NCBI RefSeq assembly: GCF_000002075.1
Contig: NW_004797421.1
Location: forward strand, 1,205,735-1,269,734
Origin: Aplysia californica
Lineage: Eukaryota; Mollusca; Gastropoda; Aplysiida; Aplysiidae
DNA: 64,000 bases
Direction: 5' to 3'
The position numbers and the translations under genes were made by a program. Under the pieces are notes generated by a model. That model did not search any database. It had not been told where the DNA came from and saw only the letters and a list, made by a program, of their open reading frames with translations. The first letter of the stretch is position 1; the number at the start of each line of letters is the position of its first letter. This document shows, piece after piece, positions 1 to 12,084 of the stretch.

Positions 1-283
1 AGCGGGAGGGCGGGTTAGTGACCTCTGGGTGACCGGCCCGCCGTGACCCGGTCACTCCATCGCCGATCCAACTAAAAGAGCGCTGTCTGTACGCCGTGTA
101 GTTATTATTTTTAAATTTTGTCTGCTTTAATTCATCTTATTGTTTGAAAAAGGTTTAGTTTCCCACTGCTCAATGAGTGTTCATCAAGTTTGGCCCGCAG
201 TCCAACATGTACTTCGCATTTGCCCCATCCTGAGCGATTGAGTTCAACAGCCCTGCTCTACAGCACCATCAAGAAAGACTCAC

Positions 284-3200
284 CAGGAAACATCCTCTCG
301 GGAAACTGAGTGATGTAAAAACTGAAGGCCAGACCTCCCAGCAAGTACATCATGGTCACCTTGGGGATAAACAGCTGACAAAACAAAACAAATAAAACAT
401 CGTTAATAGAAAACACAAAAACCCATATGACATCACGCAGTTACAAGCACCATAAATCTTACTAAACCACGAAACAAAAACAAAAAACTAAAACCTCCGG
501 TTTATGGAATCCAAGAAAGGAAAGAACAATGTAGAGCCACTCAATATGTGTGGCTGCACTTAAGCAATGTAAAGTGAATACAAAATCACCATGAACAGTT
601 AAACCTGACATATTATAATCAAGATTTGGAAAAGAATATTTTGAGATTTAAAAACAATATGTATTATACAGTGAGGAGAATTTGCTGATTACCAAAACAA
701 ATGTTTTAAATTATCAGTTTTAAAGAAATTTGCTAGAAAGTATTTTGCACTCCGTCATACTATGTTAGGTACTTATGCATATCTTTGCCTGTATTAGTCT
801 ACTATTTCCACTATGAATATGAATATTACTTTATCAACATAATATGACAGATATTTTTCTATCAGTTTTCATGAGCAAACGTCTCACCTTGACAAGCACA
901 GAAGACATTCCCCCATTCAAAACAATCCAGTGAACAGTAGGAATGATGCCATATGCCACTAAACCAACGTAGACGGCCATTCTTGGGTAGAACCACGCAT
1001 GAGTAAAAAATCTGGGGTGAAGTTGAAATCCCAAGGTGCACGCAGACAATATAGTGATAACAAACATGTAGACATCCCGCCATATCTGAAAAAGAATAAG
1101 AAGTGAGGATGGATTAGAAGAAAAACTGTGGTTACCTAGAAACTACTGAATCAAGGTATCAACACATGATGAGAAAACAGTGTCTCAGTTTACAGCAGTA
1201 TATTTCTTTGAGAAAGTGGACAACTCCTCTGATTAGCCTGACATCTGCCACATTTTTTTAAGGTTTGCTCAATGGCAGAAGTAAACTTATGTAGCTAAAT
1301 AAATTTCTTTGCAGCCCTGAAAAATAAACTGAACCCTATATAACTAAAACAGAAAGCAGAATCATATTGTATCAAATTTCTACCTGTAACAACAAAAGTG
1401 GGAACTTTATTAACAGACATATTTTTCATTACTTCTGTAAATACAATATTATTCCATATTCTCATTTTAAGAAGTATACGATACTTACATGGTTTTATTT
1501 GACAATAACAGTAGAACAAAATCTACAACAGTACAGATGGACACAAGACAAAAACATGAATTTGATTTTCCCATCTTACATATATTTGAAGATCCAGTTG
1601 GCATCAAAATTATTAAAGACAAAGCAATGGAAGAGTTTAGTAGAGGAACGAAGCAGGAAACAATAAACAAAAATATAACCCGAAATGGAGATGGGTTAGG
1701 TATAACAATAGGACAAGAAATAAAGAAGAGGTGGCAAGGTCGGGAGAAAGGGAGAGAGGGAGACAGATAAGGAGGAGAAGAGAGAAAAAAACAAAGACAA
1801 GACGTTAGGTATAGAAAGACATGTGCTGAACTCACTCACAGACGGACACAAGAGGTATAGGAAGACATGTGCTGTACTCACAGACAGACAGTAGAAGGCG
1901 TAATGCACGGCCGGCAGGTAGCAGCCGATGATGCCTATAGAGACACCCGTCATGTCCACGGCCAGCCAGCGACGACTGGCGCGCTCTGAGTGACAGCAGA
2001 ATATGTGGAAGCCCGTGGAGCACAGCATGCAGAACTGTGGGAGGGAGAATGTGATAGACCAGAGGTCAGGGGTTAACCTAATGGCCAATCATCATCTCAA
2101 ATTATTATTCATGATGGTCAACTCAGGTCTTGGTTTTCAAAAAAAGATAGATGTACTCGGGTATTGTCACAGGGACAACAGATAAAGCAGTTATGCGAAC
2201 ATTACACACATGAAAGTCGAGAGAATATACATGTAGGTGGTTGGCGGGTGCTCTGGTGTGGTTTTCTCCTTTTTTCCCATCAAACATCTATCGTGCTTAT
2301 CTCCCCTCCTTTTTGTGTTGCAAGTGCCGTAAAACACTTACTAAAACAAACAATCATTACACACATGGAAGCCAGTGGGGTACATTAGTCATTGGTGCTT
2401 GTATGCACAATGAATGTAATAACCAGGCATATTACAGCTTAGAATAATGCTACATCTGATCTGATTGGGAAATAGCTTCCATCAAAATTTACACATGATG
2501 AACAGTGACATATAACCAGCTTACAACACACTTCAGTATAAAGCCAGTAAAAGACCAAAACATTTTCTCTTGCGACAAAAGTTGCGACTGACCATAAAGC
2601 AGACGAGCCCGATGGTCATGATGAGGTGATCAGAGAAGGAACCCCCGAGGCGGGGCAACGTGATCAGGTTGTCCCACAGCAGCAGCAACAGGAAGATGAA
2701 GAACCCGCCCAGGTGGGACCAGATGTTCAGAGTCTCGTTAGACCAAAACAACAAGCTGGAGGGGAAAAAACACACAGAAAACAACTGATTGAATAAAATG
2801 ATCCTGCTCTGCTTCTTTTTTCACTTTCTACAAACTAATATTGATCCTCATTCCGTTGCATTAATATGATTATTTTAATCATGATCTTCAAGCATCAAAC
2901 ACATTGCAAGGAACTATTCTGTGAGGGGTACACAGCAGTACATTATAGGTAAACTACACTGCGTGCTGTTTCAAGCGCTCAGAGCCTGTGTACTTTAATC
3001 GGGGTTGAGCGCTATATAAATGTCATTTATTATTATTATTAAGTGTTACGATAATGGAAACTGGAAGATCTTTGATAACACAGCATAAAAAGTTTGGGAA
3101 CCAAGGCTGTAGGTTTTATGTGACCTTCAGAAGAAAGACAGCTTTGACACAACAGCAAAGAGCTAGGAAGTTTGATAATTGCAACTTGCTATACTGCAGA

Positions 3201-4082
3201 GGTTAAATTTTCATTATGACTTTCAACACACCTATCATTGACTCAATAGTCACTGTTATCCATTTATTATTTCAGGGTTGTTGTTTTTTACAGTTAAACG
3301 CTGAGCCAAAAGAATAACAGCTCAAAGCTATTTGCATATCCCTATCCTGTGAAAACCTTAATCTGTCCAAGACTGACAGATTTAAAAAATACTGTGTGTA
3401 TAAACAAATTCAGTAGAAATTGTTTAAGACGGCCATCCATTGGATGTCTTATACAGTGCCATTATTTATTTTTTTAATTCAGGGGGGGGGGGGAGTGGAC
3501 ATTCGTACAGGTGATTATCTTATACACGTGGCCGCTAGAGCAGGAGCAAATGTAATAATATATTAATATACATACAAAAAAAGACAAATACACCCACCTC
3601 TTCATACACAAGGAGAATGGCAACATTGATCTGTAGCCATGAACAACATAAGGATTTCCCTTAAGAAAATCTGGTATCTCATGGTACTTGAGCAAGGCAA
3701 TCTGGGAGTTATTGAGCTCACAAAGACCGGTTTGGCACGTCTCTACACCATTCTCATCAATCTCAATGTCAAGAATGTGATAGGAATCCGCCTCAAATTG
3801 TTTTGCAGAAGAGTATGTGGCACCCAATCGATTCTTGATAGAGCTATATCGCTCAGTAAAAGGTAATGACATCTTGTCTGTTGGAGGCGACTCTTTCACA
3901 ACCTGAAAGTTAGCAAAATTCACAACAAATATTATGGTACCATGTATTTTAAATTCAAGTAGTAAAATAATATTTAACACAAATAATTCTAATCCAGCAT
4001 TCAAACAGACAGAAAAAGCTTTAGGCAGCTCCGTCACATCATTCTGGGCAGAGAGGAAAACTTTACTTGCCTTCTCGTCCAT
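284..4082 (-). CDS. PAQR3: PAQR3-like progestin/adipoQ receptor family protein (3' end beyond window)
   Basis: Coding exons on the minus strand: 4082-4071 (tentative), 3902-3598, 2755-2593, 2034-1882, 1085-888 and 374-284. The last exon lies off the left edge. Phases join without error (0,2,0,0,0,1) and every splice site from 3902 down is GT/AG. The product has the PAQR core: SNETLNIWSH opens TM1, FCCHSERASRRW...AVDMTG carries the conserved His and Asp that in adiponectin receptors help bind zinc, and IPTVHWIVLNGG and FPERMFPG follow. The terminal exon, which should hold the last two His, is outside the window. The order and spacing match human PAQR3 (a Golgi protein that tethers Raf kinase; known for the family, not shown here). 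The start could be 3872 (MSLPFTERY) or 4082 via a short first exon with a GC donor. The first gives about 338 aa once the missing exon is added, the second about 352; human PAQR3 has 311. Confidence 0.88.
1808..1893 (-). repeat. Tandem duplication carrying two 5' splice sites of PAQR3 exon 3
   Basis: Segments 1808-1853 and 1854-1893 are near-copies (GGTATAG.AAGACATGTGCTG...). Each carries the donor context TCT|GTGAGT on the minus strand. The first donor ends the exon at 1882. The second would end it at 1840, adding 42 nt that remain open and in frame (VSTAHVFLYLLCPS). Confidence 0.75.
2238..2352 (-). repeat. Dispersed ~175-bp repeat family (copy 1, internally deleted)
   Basis: It reads GGTTGGCGGGTGCTCTGG ... 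GTGCCGTAAAACACTTACT on the plus strand, the reverse of most copies in the window. The middle of the consensus is missing. It lies in the PAQR3 intron between exons ending 2593 and starting 2034. Confidence 0.75.
2985..3045 (+). repeat. SINE/LINE 3'-tail fragment ending in (ATT)n
   Basis: The stretch reads GGTTGAGCGCTATATAAATG followed by an ATT repeat. This is a tail type common on short retroelements of marine invertebrates. Only the tail is recognisable. It sits in a PAQR3 intron. Confidence 0.45.
3410..3552. mobile_element. MITE family B copy (diverged)
   Basis: Begins TTCAGTAGAAATTG TTTAAGACGG and ends near GGCCGCTAGAGCAGG, resembling the better copies at 24051, 25346 and 57449. A long G run (3481-3493) lies inside. 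It lies in a PAQR3 intron. Confidence 0.4.
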
Positions 4083-6053
4083 ACAATTCCATTTAATTTA
4101 ATGACCATTGCTTTGATATTTTAAACATATTTTGCAGTAGCATTAAGTATGAAAAAGCATTGCCTCAAGGTTCTATTATAAAGCAACTTTCCTTCTCAGG
4201 TAAAATGCCTGGGGAAAAAAAGGGGAGGGGAAATCCCTCGCAGTACAGTCAAATAAAAAAAGTCTTTCAAATTATAATGAGCCTAAATAAAACAGTCCAT
4301 CAAACATAGAACTTTGCAAATCACTATCTTACGCATTGCAATTATAAATAATGCATTGAATATGATGTCCAGCATACAAAACTATTCACACATACACCAC
4401 AAAGACAGTAGACTGTGCCCAAGACCTCACACCTCACATTTGACACTAGGATGATGGAAAAAAAGGAAATTTTCAAACAGTTTATATCATTTTAACAACC
4501 CATCAAATCTCTATGTAGATCAGACTTTGATCTTCAGAGCGTGCACAGGACACCTACACACCAACAAGCGTGACATAATAAACAGAATTAATCCTATGTG
4601 GGAACCCCATTGAAGACACTGTGACTACCACGAGGATACCGTTAAACATCTTCTCCTTCATGGCCCAAACCTGGCAGTTCTTCGACGCAGGCTCCTACAC
4701 ACACCTACAGACTTACAAACCCTGCTCTACTCTGGCGTTGACCAGATAACAAGGACATGTGGTTACTTGAGGGAGGAATTGCGCTGCCAAGAGCGAAATG
4801 CTCGCAGCTAAAGGGATTTGAAAACAACAACATATCATAACAATACGGTTTGAGTTTGAAGACTTTTAATTTCCATTTCTTTTGCCAGGTGAAGTAAAAA
4901 GCTGCTGAGAAAAATCTTCATTTCATACCAGACTCTATCACTTTATAAGCCTACATTTTTATTGAGTAAAGTCACAAAAAGACAAATGGTTCTAATGTTT
5001 GCACTTCATGCCTTTCACAGGTGAACAGGTTGTAATAAGTTTCTTTGGCTTTGAACTGAGATTAGATCAGTCTCTGATAACTGTGAATAATAAAGGTATC
5101 CAATACTAAATATAATAAAAGAAATACCCCGACAAGCTTCTCATCCATTATTAAAGTAGGAAAGCGATCCGTTCACAAAAATATAAGTGCACTATTTGCA
5201 GACATTTGGTTCAAGTGTACAAGTACACAGTCTCCAATACACACTGAGAAAGATAATTTATCACTGATAACAAACATGATGAAAAAGTAAAAAGTCAAAT
5301 TCAAAGTACTTTTTTATCGTCATTTACATTATCATTATTATCTTTCTAAAATTTGGACAAGATAAAGACTGCAATCTCGACCACATCCAGAGTAAACTAC
5401 TTTACACTGTCATGAAACATGGATCTACTAGGCCTAAGCCTACCTACTATAAGACTCGACAGTTATTTGCTAACATAAAAACAATAGAACTACAAAAGTT
5501 GAAAAACCTTTCGTTCAAAAAAAAATCGTAATGAATGTTGGAGTGTGGTCCGTGGCTTCGTTGTGACCGATAACTTTATCTTATCTGTTGCGACATCTCC
5601 AAGCCTACATTTCACTCACGTGAATATTATTTTCCCTTGTTGACTTGTAACTGAAAACAACTAGATCTATCTATGTTGCACCCATGGTTGATGGACGAGC
5701 GTTTACCGGTTGTACTCGTTAGGAACTTGTTCGATCCCCCCCAGACTTCGTTACATGGCGACGGGAAACAAAACATTGTCCAAGAAAGAAGAGGGGTGAG
5801 ACAATAGAATGATCTCCCCTGAACCGTTGGGGTATTGGATGAGACAGTATAGTTTTCGTTTTGTTCATGACTTAGAACTTCTTCTTCTTCCGCAGATCTA
5901 ATTAGATGCTCTTCAAAACAAAAACCTTTTTCAGACTTGACAATACGGACAGACTTTTAGATAACTTTTGCATTAATTTTTAAAGCTATTTTTGTTCTAA
6001 TCCAATTGACACCGGGACCGGTCCACTGGTAAGAAAACTAAGGCCGTGTTTTG
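4083..6053. other. Intergenic region between divergent PAQR3 and LITAF
   Basis: No coding exon was found here apart from the LINE fragment at 4518-4811. The rest is AT-rich with no clear repeat. Untranslated first exons of PAQR3 may lie here but cannot be placed from sequence alone. Confidence 0.5.
4518..4811 (+). mobile_element. Decayed LINE fragment (C-terminal end of a jockey/CR1-like ORF2)
   Basis: The plus-strand frame reads TGHLHTNKRDIINRINP, then one stop, then CDYHEDTVKHLLLHGPNL and LRRRLLHTPTDLQTLLYSG. It ends at a TAA at 4809. The GHL...CxxCxYHxEx(T)xxHLLLHCP pattern is the usual C-terminus of jockey/CR1-type non-LTR retrotransposon polyproteins, after the RNase H or RT domain. Here the expected Cys after LLLH is Gly and one in-frame stop is present, so it is dead. 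Only about 98 codons remain; the reverse transcriptase is absent. Confidence 0.7.
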
Positions 6054-6054
6054 A

Positions 6055-6059
6055 CCAAT
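6055..6059 (+). promoter_or_regulatory. CCAAT box upstream of LITAF-like gene
   Basis: GACCAATCAG is a good CCAAT context about 50-150 bp before the probable first exon. That exon ends at a donor ATCT|GTAAGTAT at 6289/6290. The transcription start is not fixed by sequence alone. Confidence 0.4.
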
Positions 6060-6099
6060 CAGCGCTCAGATGTATTGCAGCAGTCCGAAGCCAAGACAG

Positions 6100-6289
6100 T
6101 TCCGGAATTCAGAATCCGGATGTTTTCTTTTTTTGTTTACTTCAGTTATTGCACAGAAGGCTGAGAGCACAGCAGTATAGTACAGGTGTTTGCTGTTTAC
6201 AAGGATCTGTACAAACAGACCAGGTCAATTGTATGATATTGTACCACCGACGAAACAAAGGACGTTTTGAAGAAAAGAAAAGCTTATCT
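6100..6289 (+). other. Probable 5' untranslated exon of the LITAF-like gene
   Basis: A strong splice donor (GTAAGTATAAT) at 6290 lies downstream of a CCAAT box. No coding start fits here, and the first coding exon opens with an acceptor at 7508. The 5' end shown is only approximate. Confidence 0.4.
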
Positions 6290-6559
6290 GTAAGTATAAT
6301 ACCATGGAGTCATGGAGGTGGAGAGTGAACGTTGCTTGACTTTTGATCTCGAACAAATACAAACTAAACTGAAGTGAATAGTTCTAATTCTAAATATTAC
6401 ATTATTAGACATTATTATTTTATTATAGATCTATTATTATTGATAAAATGGAATATGATTGAAAAAAAGTTTTTTTTTCCAAGAGTAGGCCTACCTGACT
6501 TATGAAACTTTGGCTTTACCCCTCTGAATGGGTTACCCATGTCCATGTCATAATTTACT

Positions 6560-6790
6560 ACAGTACAGTCTACAGTTGGCCTACAGAAAGAACGTCCTCC
6601 GAAGCGGAAAGTCCGGGTTCGGGCCTCAGTTTGGACACAGATTTTTTGCACCCCCTCCTGCCCACCCAGCAGTAATCAGTTAATGGGTACCTGACTTCGA
6701 GTTGGGGAAATAAAGGCAGCGTGGAAAGGAATTGGCCACCCTACCACTATTTGCTGAAGGCCCAGGAAGTTGTCTTACTAACAAGACAAT
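6560..6790 (+). repeat. tRNA-derived SINE-like repeat in LITAF intron 1
   Basis: GGGTTCGGGCCTCAG near 6614 resembles a Pol III B box. The following GTTAATGGGTACCTGACTTC and AAAGGCAGCGTGGAAAGGAA look like the conserved core of molluscan SINEs. The A box is unclear. Confidence 0.45.
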
Positions 6791-7518
6791 CCCCAATGAC
6801 AGGATCGGATGGGGAAACAACTTTTAAAGAAAGATCTATGCCATATAGATCTAGATTCTATATGATAATGTATTGTTACTGGCGAGAATATGAAATTATA
6901 AACGAAACAGACAGACACTATGCACCACCCAATGGGCAGCTGGCCATTTAACCAATATATCTGTGCTGTGCTGTAGATATATTATTACTCAATCACTGCT
7001 ATGATTGGTATTGCGTAATATTTCATGAATATTATAGTATGGGCTATTTTTCATCTTTGACACACATACATTGATTTTTTTTAATGCATGCATAAAATCC
7101 TGGACCGTTTATATGTTGTGGATTGTTAATGACTTCCTGCATTCTTTGTTCTTCAAATAATTTGCTTCAAATGCAAAATCATATAAATAACTGAGGAAGA
7201 AAGCTTTACTTTTTTATGGGAACATGGTTCCTTCTTGACTGTTTGAGACCAAGTCTTGTCATATCACTCTTTTGGACTGTGCTAGATTTTTACAAGTTAT
7301 ATTTTTCTTTCTTTCCTTTGACATAGTCTGTGTCAATTCAGAACTACAGCTGCCTTGAGCTTGACAGGACCTCCATTTGTTTTTGTTGCCACCTTTACTT
7401 ATAGTTTATAAATTCAGTTGTTGGTTGCTGGGGTGGGGGGGGGGGCTGATGTATCCACAATCAGCTCCGTAGATAATTATTCTAACCTTTCAAAAATTAC
7501 TTTTCAGAGGTCTCAAGG

Positions 7519-9255
7519 ATGTCTGCTGATGCTCCACCACCTTACCCAGGGAATGAAAAAGGTGTGTTTTACAGTCCAAGTTTGTCAAATATTTAAGCTC
7601 TCCCATACATTAGCAAACTCCACACTGATGTTTCTGTGCAACATGTCTGTTTGGTGTTGTTGTATGGGGTCTTTAGAAAACTAGTCTGAACAAGAAAGTT
7701 TTGCTTCTATCTTCCATTTTGCACGTGTTGAAGGAGGATGACGGCTTTTGCTGTTGAGAAATCGATCGGCGTGTCCATCTGGGTAAAAGCGCTGCTGCTT
7801 CTTTAGCGATACTATCAACTTCCTCGTTCCCAGCTAGTCCAGCATGACCCGGAACCCACTGCAAGTGGATGGACGGTTGGAACATTGAAATACAGGTTTT
7901 GCAGATGCTGCCAGTTTGAGCATGCCACTTTTTCCAATTGGTTGGCGGGGCTGTATGAGAGGCACAACATTGCTGACCTAGAATCAGTCGCATTTTTCTT
8001 GGTCCCAAGCACGGGGATCTTAGGCGGAGACTGCTACTTAATGATAATGATTGCTTACTTGTTCCTGCCTCTGTCACCTTAAGGTGTGGAGCGCAGAAGC
8101 AAATGGCTTTCTCTTGTTTGTTTTATCGCCCTTTGCATGGTTATATTGTTTTTGTCCTTTTCTGTGACCTTTTCATGGGCCCACCTCTTTCTCTGTATCC
8201 ATCTGAACTCAGTAATCTCCGTACTGTAGTGTTATGGTTTTGTCATTCCCAGGCTATGGCCCACCGCCACCTGCTGCAGGATACCCCCCTCCCGGAGGCT
8301 ACCCACCCCCACAAGCGGGCTACCCGCCTCCCCAGCCCGGCTACCCCCCTGCACAGGCCGGCTACCCACCCCCTCCCCAGCAGGGGTACCCGCCGGCCCA
8401 GGGAGGTCCTCCAGCCCAGAACACGACAGTGGTGGTCACTCAGCCACCAGTCACTCTGGTCCAGACCTTCCAGGCCATCCCAGTCCGCACGTGCTGCCCA
8501 CACTGCCGGGCCGAGATCGTCACAGCCACCCGCTTCGAGAATGGGACATTCTCCTGGGTGGTCTGCTTCATCCTGTGCATCATCGGGTGAGTTCTCTGGT
8601 GTTCTCCTGTTTTGTTCTCAGGAAAAGCTGTCGCGATTCTGGATATGTCGTGTTATTGTTCAGGTTGGTGTAAAGGCCTTGAATGTCCTGCTCTCAATGA
8701 GGATATAAAATGTCAAAGAGGCAGAAGAAGACAAAAAAATTACTTATTTTGAGAATGTGAACTGATGGGTGACGAGGAAAAGTCAAGATTAACATACATG
8801 TGGAGGGTGCTACTGGCTACTCCTTTTACTACCTACTGTTGTTTCTGTCAGTGTGTCTTGCTCTTTTCCTGTACTAACTGACTGTCATTTTGTAGTTTTA
8901 GTAAGAGTTCTAAAGCTCTTAATACACAGATAGGTCTTAAAAGTGCCAAAGATTAGAGGTGATACTAAAGAGTAACTTACAAAGAAAAGGAGGAGAGATA
9001 AAAACAGTTCTGTCTCAGTGCGCTTTTCTTTACTCTAACAAATTACTAACAAACTTGAGTTTTCCCCGAATGGATTAAAATAACGACAACAAGAAATGTC
9101 CCAAGTCTCGTGTCATTAACAGTGAGAATGTTTTGTTCCCCGACAGATGTGTGCTGGGCTGCTGCCTGATCCCATTCTGCGTGGAGGGTTGCCAGGACGT
9201 GATCCACACCTGCCCCAACTGCCACCAGCACATTGCACGCTGGAGCCGCATGTGA
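7519..9255 (+). CDS. LITAF: LITAF-domain protein (LITAF/CDIP1-like), 161 aa
   Basis: Coding exons are 7519-7561, 8253-8586 and 9147-9255, spliced in phase to 486 nt. The N-terminus has a PPPY motif (MSADAPPPYPG), as in LITAF proteins that bind NEDD4-type WW domains. Residues ~15-65 are a proline-rich run of GYPPPQ/GYPPAQ-type repeats. The LITAF domain follows: CCPHC knuckle, a hydrophobic stretch WVVCFILCIIGCVLGCC, then CPNCHQHIARW. The two CxxC halves fold into one zinc site around a membrane-embedded hairpin. Family members sit on the cytosolic face of late endosomes and lysosomes. ATG 7519 is the first in the spliced exon. Molluscs carry several LITAF paralogues and the Gly-Tyr-Pro-rich N-terminus looks more like CDIP1, so orthology within the family is open. 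Confidence 0.93.
7690..8060 (-). mobile_element. LINE RNase H-domain fragment in LITAF intron 2
   Basis: The minus strand encodes LQWVPGHAGLAGNEEVDSIA followed by KEAAAL, the C-terminal signature of the RNase H domain of I/jockey-type non-LTR retrotransposons (WVPGHxGxxGNExAD). Only the end of the domain is present. The ORF is open but has no recognisable start and lacks RT, so it is a 5'-truncated insertion. Confidence 0.72.
8893..9006 (+). repeat. Dispersed ~175-bp repeat family (copy 2, 3'-truncated)
   Basis: TAGTTTTAGTAAGAGTTCT ... AAGATTAGAGGTGATAC ... GGAGAGATAAA. It ends before the conserved GCAAACCACACCAGAGC segment. It lies in the last LITAF intron. Confidence 0.7.
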
Positions 9256-11429
9256 GGGGATGGGGGAGCAAGCTGGACCTACAGCTGTTGGCGTCGAGTC
9301 GGATGACTTAAGTAATGGGAAACCTGTGTTTCAAGCTCGGATGACTTGACAAATGGGAATATGGTATCTGTATTTATTTGTCTTTTCCCCCCCTACACTG
9401 CTGGGAAGGGACTGCCTAAGGATTTTAACGTTCCAACCGAACAGGCCACAATATTTTGTATTACTTTTATTTACTTTGGGTTTTTTGGGGTTGTTTTGGG
9501 GTTTTTTTACATGTTTTTGGTTGACTTTCAAAAGAAGATGGGTTATAGAAATAATAATGGAAAAAGAATTACTTTTTTCCATCGTTATTGTAGCTATAAC
9601 AATTTATACTGTGATCATGAATCTTATATTCGCTATATATATATAAATCAAATGGCAGTTCCTCACTTTTCGTCTTCTTAAAGAAAACATGAAAGAAGAC
9701 GCCGTGTGCATATGAAGTCAGCCTCGCTACTACAAAACTATGCTCCTGTAAACAAATATTGTTAAATTGTAGTGCTCAACAATATTTCTGCTTCAGCATT
9801 ACAACCAAAAAATATTTATATCTTTGTCTTCTGCTAAGGTTAGCGACAAGTTTTTTTATCGTAATGAAAAGATCCCCTGGTATGGTTTGTGTCTGTTTTA
9901 TTCTTGTATCGAATGTTTGCATATTTCTTGGCTCTACTACTAGCCGGCAGATTGGGTACATTCTTGATCATTAGCACAAAGGTCACATTTAGTACTGGAA
10001 AGGTCATGAAATGTTGAGGCTTGTCTGTTGTAAAGCATTTATTTTAAAAAATTATTTAATGTTTGGAATCCTCTTAAGCATAATAGTATACTTTTTTTTT
10101 AAACGGTGCGCTTTTTTGGCCCCCCTGTACTAGATGAGGTCCAGGGGGATAAAGGAAAAAGGGATTTTTTACAACCTTTTTCACCAAGTTTTAGTGGAGA
10201 GCTAATAAGTGGATAGTTTTCTCCCATGTTTGAGTAGCTGTCATTCTTGTTTCTGGATGTGACTTCTCTGTGAGGTTTAGCCCATGCAGTAAATCTTGAA
10301 ATCCTCTTGTTTCTTATCCACATGAGCCCTTTAATGAAAGCCATTGGGACATTATTATGATAAAACACCACTGTAACGAGTGACCAAAACAAATCCTTTA
10401 TCTTTTATCATGGTGCAGGAGAAAGTTTCTTCCTTCTGTGATGTGTATGCAGCTCCCACGTTTCTTGCGTCCTACTTTGAGCTCTCTCTGTCTCTTTTTC
10501 TGTCTTAGTTTTTGGGGAGAGGTTTTCTGTAAATGTGTGGCTATGTTTAAGATCAAAAGCCAAGAGCTTTGTTAGATGTGTGTGCTGTTGTTTGCTGCAT
10601 GCAGTTTTGAATGTGAAGTGTGAGGCTCTATTGATTTGTTAAATTTTTACAGTTGGTGGGTTTTTTACTCTGGCTTTGCTAATTCGACTTGTCAAGCTGG
10701 TCCTTCACCATCTTATCTCCTGAGTAAAATGTTGTCCTTCTGAGCAATAGATCTGAAACTGTCACATGGTATTAGTGCGCTTATTGTGTAGAACATAAGT
10801 TTTTGATTTGACGCCTGCATGAGAAAGGATATTCACAATCACAGTTTCGCTAATGTCGTGTATTTCTACCCTGAAATTTCCTCCTTGCTTTCTCAGTTTC
10901 AAAAGGAGCTTCAGATTGAATTTCGAGCTCCAACTTTTGAATACCTAATTTTTTTCCCCGTCCTGTAAAGTTTGCTTTGAAGAGTTTTTTGGGGATTTTT
11001 TACATGACACTGTTTGTTGAAAGACCAACGACAAATGTACCAACAAATATAATTGACCATGACACTCATCCATTACATACTGTATGCACTCGCTTATAAT
11101 ACAAGGGATTTTTTCTTCTTATTGAGATCTAAAAATATATCACTTTTTTTTTAAATGTGCAGTACGGCTAGGATAGGGCCCATCCAAGGAGAAGTAATGC
11201 TAAATAAGATTTTTGCAGATTAAATCAATCTCGATACAGCAACCAACAACTGTCAAAGATAAGGCGCTCTATTTGATGCCCCCTCCTGTATGTCAGAAAT
11301 TCACCTCTTGTTTTATATACGAGTTGCATACAAAAATGGGCCAATTCTGGAATTTGAAGTAGGCCTACATCCCCTGTATAACAGGCGAGTATATATTATA
11401 ATGGTGTCTCCTCTGCAGCGATTTTTTTG

Positions 11430-11665
11430 GACATTGTCAGTCTGTTAAGTTGTGCGACATTTTAGCTCAGTTTTGTTCTCTCTTACTGAAAATGTGAAGT
11501 TGCGAGATTTTAGCACAGTTTTGTTCTCTGTTAGTGAAAATGTGAAATTGCGAGAGTTTAGCACAGTTTTGTTCTGTGTCTGTCTGCCTGGGAAGTTGTG
11601 ATATTTTAGCACTGCTTTTTTTCCCTGTCAGCCTGTGAAGATGTGACATTTTAGCATAGATTTGT
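11430..11665. repeat. Degenerate ~50-60-bp tandem repeat
   Basis: Four to five imperfect units built on GTGAARTTGYGA.ATTTTAGC and ACAGTTTTGTTCTCTGT. Confidence 0.6.
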
Positions 11666-12084
11666 CCTCTGTCGGCCTTTTGTCTTTGTGCCTAGGAAAG
11701 TTTTGCTAATATTCTTCAGTTTTGGTTTTGAATCAAAAGCGGCCTTCTGTAACTTTTTTGCTCATGGTGGCTGCCCTGACCTGTATTTCTGGGTCAGCTA
11801 GACTAGGTTGTTTATTCTTTTAGGCACTTACGCTTTGTTTATTATTGCGAACTTTTGGCTTTTCAGTATGAGATAAGGTTTGCTGAACATGCTGGCTTAT
11901 TAGAACTAATATACTTAAAGAACGTTATACCAAGTAACTTTCTGATTTTTAAATGAGTGTTATTGGGGGGAAAAGGAGTCAGTTTCTGTTTTCTTTTCCT
12001 TTTTTTTTTTTATTATTCACATTCCATTTAGGAGAAACTAAAGATGAGATGGTTGTTAAGACAAACAGAGTTGTAATTTCTGTA

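Noticed and set aside
1-283. GC-rich left-edge block as an exon of PAQR3
   Set aside because: No frame gave the expected terminal PAQR sequence (Leu-Gly-Ser-Ser-His-Gln type); the last exon must lie outside.
8103-8708. Alternative frames across the LITAF proline-rich exon
   Set aside because: Shadows of the LITAF exon 3 frame, which alone joins in phase with its neighbours and encodes both zinc knuckles.
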